The notes below the pieces were generated by a model. That model was not told the origin of the DNA, searched no databases, and saw nothing but the letters and a program-made list of their open reading frames with translations. Shown here piece by piece: positions 63,613-64,000 of a stretch of 64,000 nt of DNA. The position numbers and the translations under genes were made by a program. How positions within the stretch are numbered: the first letter of the stretch is position 1; every line of letters begins with the position of its first letter. This stretch comes from Ariolimax columbianus (Eukaryota > Mollusca > Gastropoda > Stylommatophora > Arionidae). Where the stretch lies: assembly GCA_036924085.1 (NCBI GenBank), contig JAVGWX010000011.1, positions 28,413,817 to 28,477,816 on the forward strand, read 5' to 3'.

Positions 63613-64000
63613 GGGGTATGACTGGTCTCGAGGTAAGGCGTCGGCCTTGGGTGCTGGAAGCCGCGGGTTCAAATCATAGTGAAGTCCAAGATTTTTTTCA
63701 CGTGAACTATCTGGTAATACTCCGGATCTGTGGGTAGTCGAGATCGGACGCGCGTCTTCAGTGTCGCGCACGATAAAAATTTATCGGCTGTTGGAAATCG
63801 AAAAAAAGTAAGCTTAACGGTAGTTACCTGGGAAAGGAATTCAAATTATGATAAGAATCTACCCAATCTATTACGGGATCATCGCCGGCGTTCGGGCATT
63901 GTTCTGAGATTCTCCACAAATGTGGAGAAGAACAGAGCACTTATGGGTTAAATGACCTTGATTCTTCCACTAAACTGAACTAATCTAAACTGAACTAAAC
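63613..64000 (+). mobile_element. SINE C2, runs off the window
   Basis: Head GGTCTCGAGGTAAGGCGTCG with B box GCGGGTTCAAATCATAG, body GAGATCGGACGCGCGTCTTC, the perfect hairpin TTCTCCACAAATGTGGAGAA at 63911-63930, then (AAACT)-type tail from 63970 to the window end. Sister of 58223-58660. Confidence 0.8.

Overview
The window looks like intergenic DNA from an animal nuclear genome. It has AT-moderate sequence, no operon-like gene spacing, no long open reading frames apart from repeat-encoded ones, and many non-LTR retrotransposon (LINE) relics, tRNA-derived SINEs, mariner-type DNA transposons and mini/microsatellites. The LINE C-terminal proteins resemble ones I associate with molluscs, especially heterobranch sea slugs. 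That assignment is recall-based inference and was not searched. I recognise no host protein-coding gene, no intact tRNA or rRNA gene and no CRISPR array; nearly every recognisable segment is mobile-element debris or tandem repeat.

Layout. 0-9.4 kb: I-like, CR1 and RTE-like LINE relics, including an RTE-like insertion with an inverted 5' end nested in an opposite-strand RTE-like element with a matching target-site duplication (TSD). 9.6-11.3 kb: an inverted CR1 repeat and a 62-bp minisatellite. 11.8-23.8 kb: LINE 3' ends, SINE families (called B, C, I, K here), a ~355-bp retroposon family (A), a family (E) with (AAC)n tail, and a 30-bp array grown inside a repeat (F). 24.1-24.65 kb: a 36-bp minisatellite related to family E. 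25.6-28.5 kb: repeats G and an RTE 3' end. 29.36-32.55 kb: a DDE transposon with ~110-bp terminal inverted repeats (TIRs), TA target duplication and a LINE inserted in it. 33.1-35.3 kb: a 43-bp minisatellite and a TIR-bounded element carrying a short acidic ORF. 35.3-44.6 kb: LINE relics, one of which hosts a palindromic mariner derivative and a family E copy. 44.9-48.6 kb: a mariner nested in a LINE and itself hosting a LINE. 48.8-52.6 kb: LINE ends and a pyrimidine-rich array. 53.1-54.5 kb: a 1.4-kb GGTAGT-type array. 54.5-55.7 kb: an internally deleted mariner hosting an RTE 3' end. 56.5-61 kb: SINEs and LINE ends. 61.5-63.4 kb: a 31-bp satellite. 63.6-64 kb: a SINE running off the edge.

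How the parts relate. Several nested insertions can be read base by base because TSDs, TA sites or interrupted reading frames rejoin exactly. Non-autonomous families appear to borrow LINE 3' ends: SINE C1 ends like the local CR1 element, and family A ends like the GAA-tailed I-like LINE. At least two minisatellites appear to have grown from units that exist as one or a few copies inside dispersed repeats. All coding relics carry stops, frameshifts or lost catalytic residues, so I see no element that is obviously still autonomous.
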